Assembly: GCA_965227145.1 (NCBI GenBank)
Contig: OZ245730.1
Span: 5,022,001-5,086,000 of the forward strand
Reading direction: 5' to 3'
DNA from: JACKAQ01 sp965227145
Lineage (GTDB): Bacteria; Calditrichota; Calditrichia; RBG-13-44-9; J075
Length of the DNA stretch: 64,000 nt
A program made the translations under genes and the position numbers. The notes below the pieces were generated by a model. It saw nothing but the letters and a program-made list of their open reading frames with translations. It was not told the DNA's origin and did no database searches. Below are positions 63,709 through 64,000 of the stretch, piece after piece (positions within the stretch are counted from its first letter, which is position 1; each line of letters opens with the position of its first letter).

Positions 63709-64000
63709 TCATCTCAATTGTTCAATTTTGGCCGACAGCAGTTCCGCACCTTCTTCGGGTTGAATACTGTGGTTAAATACCTGCGGCAACACATCCGCAA
63801 GCGCCAGCCAGATTTGCGCCATCGCCGGATGGTTTGGCATCGGCACGGCGTTTTGTGCCTGCACTAAAAATCCCGAAATAAACTTGAATCCTTTTCCGGA
63901 GGAAATTTGGGTGATATCCGTTCGGGTCGGCAGGGAGTAAATAGCCTCAAACGCCTGCAACTGGGCTTCTTTTGTGGAGAGGAACCGGATAAAATCTGTT
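63709..64000 (-). CDS. Extracellular solute-binding protein, C-terminal part (5' end outside window)
   Basis: This is the last 96 residues of an ABC-type solute-binding protein of the maltose-binding (SBP_bac_1) group. The stretch FIRFLSTKEAQLQAF, then SLPTRTD, and NAVPMPNHPAMAQIWLALAD are typical of its C-terminal lobe. The frame continues through the window edge. The stop is ten bases upstream of the start of the hybrid kinase, so the two are in one transcript. The ligand is unknown; sugars are usual for the group. No permease is visible. Confidence 0.8.
   Translation of the reverse strand, partial: TDFIRFLSTKEAQLQAFEAIYSLPTRTDITQISSGKGFKFISGFLVQAQNAVPMPNHPAMAQIWLALADVLPQVFNHSIQPEEGAELLSAKIEQLR

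Noticed and set aside
999..64000. tRNA, rRNA, riboswitch or CRISPR array
   Set aside because: The gaps were read on both strands for cloverleaf-like arms, T-loop sequences and spaced direct repeats. None was convincing. A tRNAscan-SE and Infernal run would settle this.

Overview
The window comes from a bacterium with a double-membrane envelope. It probably belongs to the Calditrichota or a neighbouring FCB-group lineage. This is inferred from the combination of a type IX secretion (T9SS) sorting tail of the FTLSQNYPNPFNP type on a giant surface protein, a PorV/PorQ-like outer-membrane protein, about 800-residue FtsX/MacB-type permeases ending in ANPVKSLRYE, a tricorn-like protease with a signal peptide, and rotor-style hybrid histidine kinases. 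No rRNA, tRNA, CRISPR array, phage or transposase gene was seen. The assignment is an inference and was not tested by any database search.

Left part (3-16834): a head-to-tail array of seven FtsX/MacB-type ABC permease genes (the first cut by the window edge), with no ATPase or membrane-fusion gene among them. A FitAB/VapBC-type toxin-antitoxin pair sits in it on the opposite strand. Next come an acyl-CoA dehydrogenase, a TPR protein, a REC-PAS-HD-GYP response regulator, a PorV/PorQ-like protein, a Tat-type N-acetylmuramoyl-L-alanine amidase and a very large beta-helix/cadherin-like surface protein. The reading frame of that surface protein is broken by one base just before its C-terminal T9SS tail.

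Middle part (28673-41655): a FIST-domain sensor protein coupled to a soluble hybrid histidine kinase, two small membrane proteins, a tricorn-type S41 protease, a winged-helix-like small protein, a TolC-type outer-membrane channel, a CCA-adding enzyme with an HD domain, and another small membrane protein.

Sulfur block (41772-48692, all minus strand): a PsrABC/PhsABC-type molybdopterin oxidoreductase, two half-size YeeE/YedE sulfur transporters, a membrane-anchored rhodanese that has lost its catalytic Cys, and a TPR lipoprotein. It reads as one operon for handling reduced sulfur at the membrane. A divergent sodium:solute symporter follows.

Nitrogen block (50821-57969, all minus strand): a GAF-domain sensor kinase, an NtrC-type sigma-54 activator, then amtB, glnB and glnA. 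A sigma-54-like promoter lies before amtB. The PII protein lacks the uridylylation Tyr, whereas the glutamine synthetase keeps its adenylylation Tyr.

Right end (58267-64000): an archaeal-type HMG-CoA synthase / thiolase / DUF35 OB-fold trio, the gene order of the archaeal mevalonate-pathway complex, and then, on the minus strand, a solute-binding protein (cut by the window edge) feeding into a membrane hybrid kinase with a degenerate HPt-like tail. Short REP-like palindromes (ATTCCTGC-N4-GCAGGAAT type) are scattered through the intergenic spaces.
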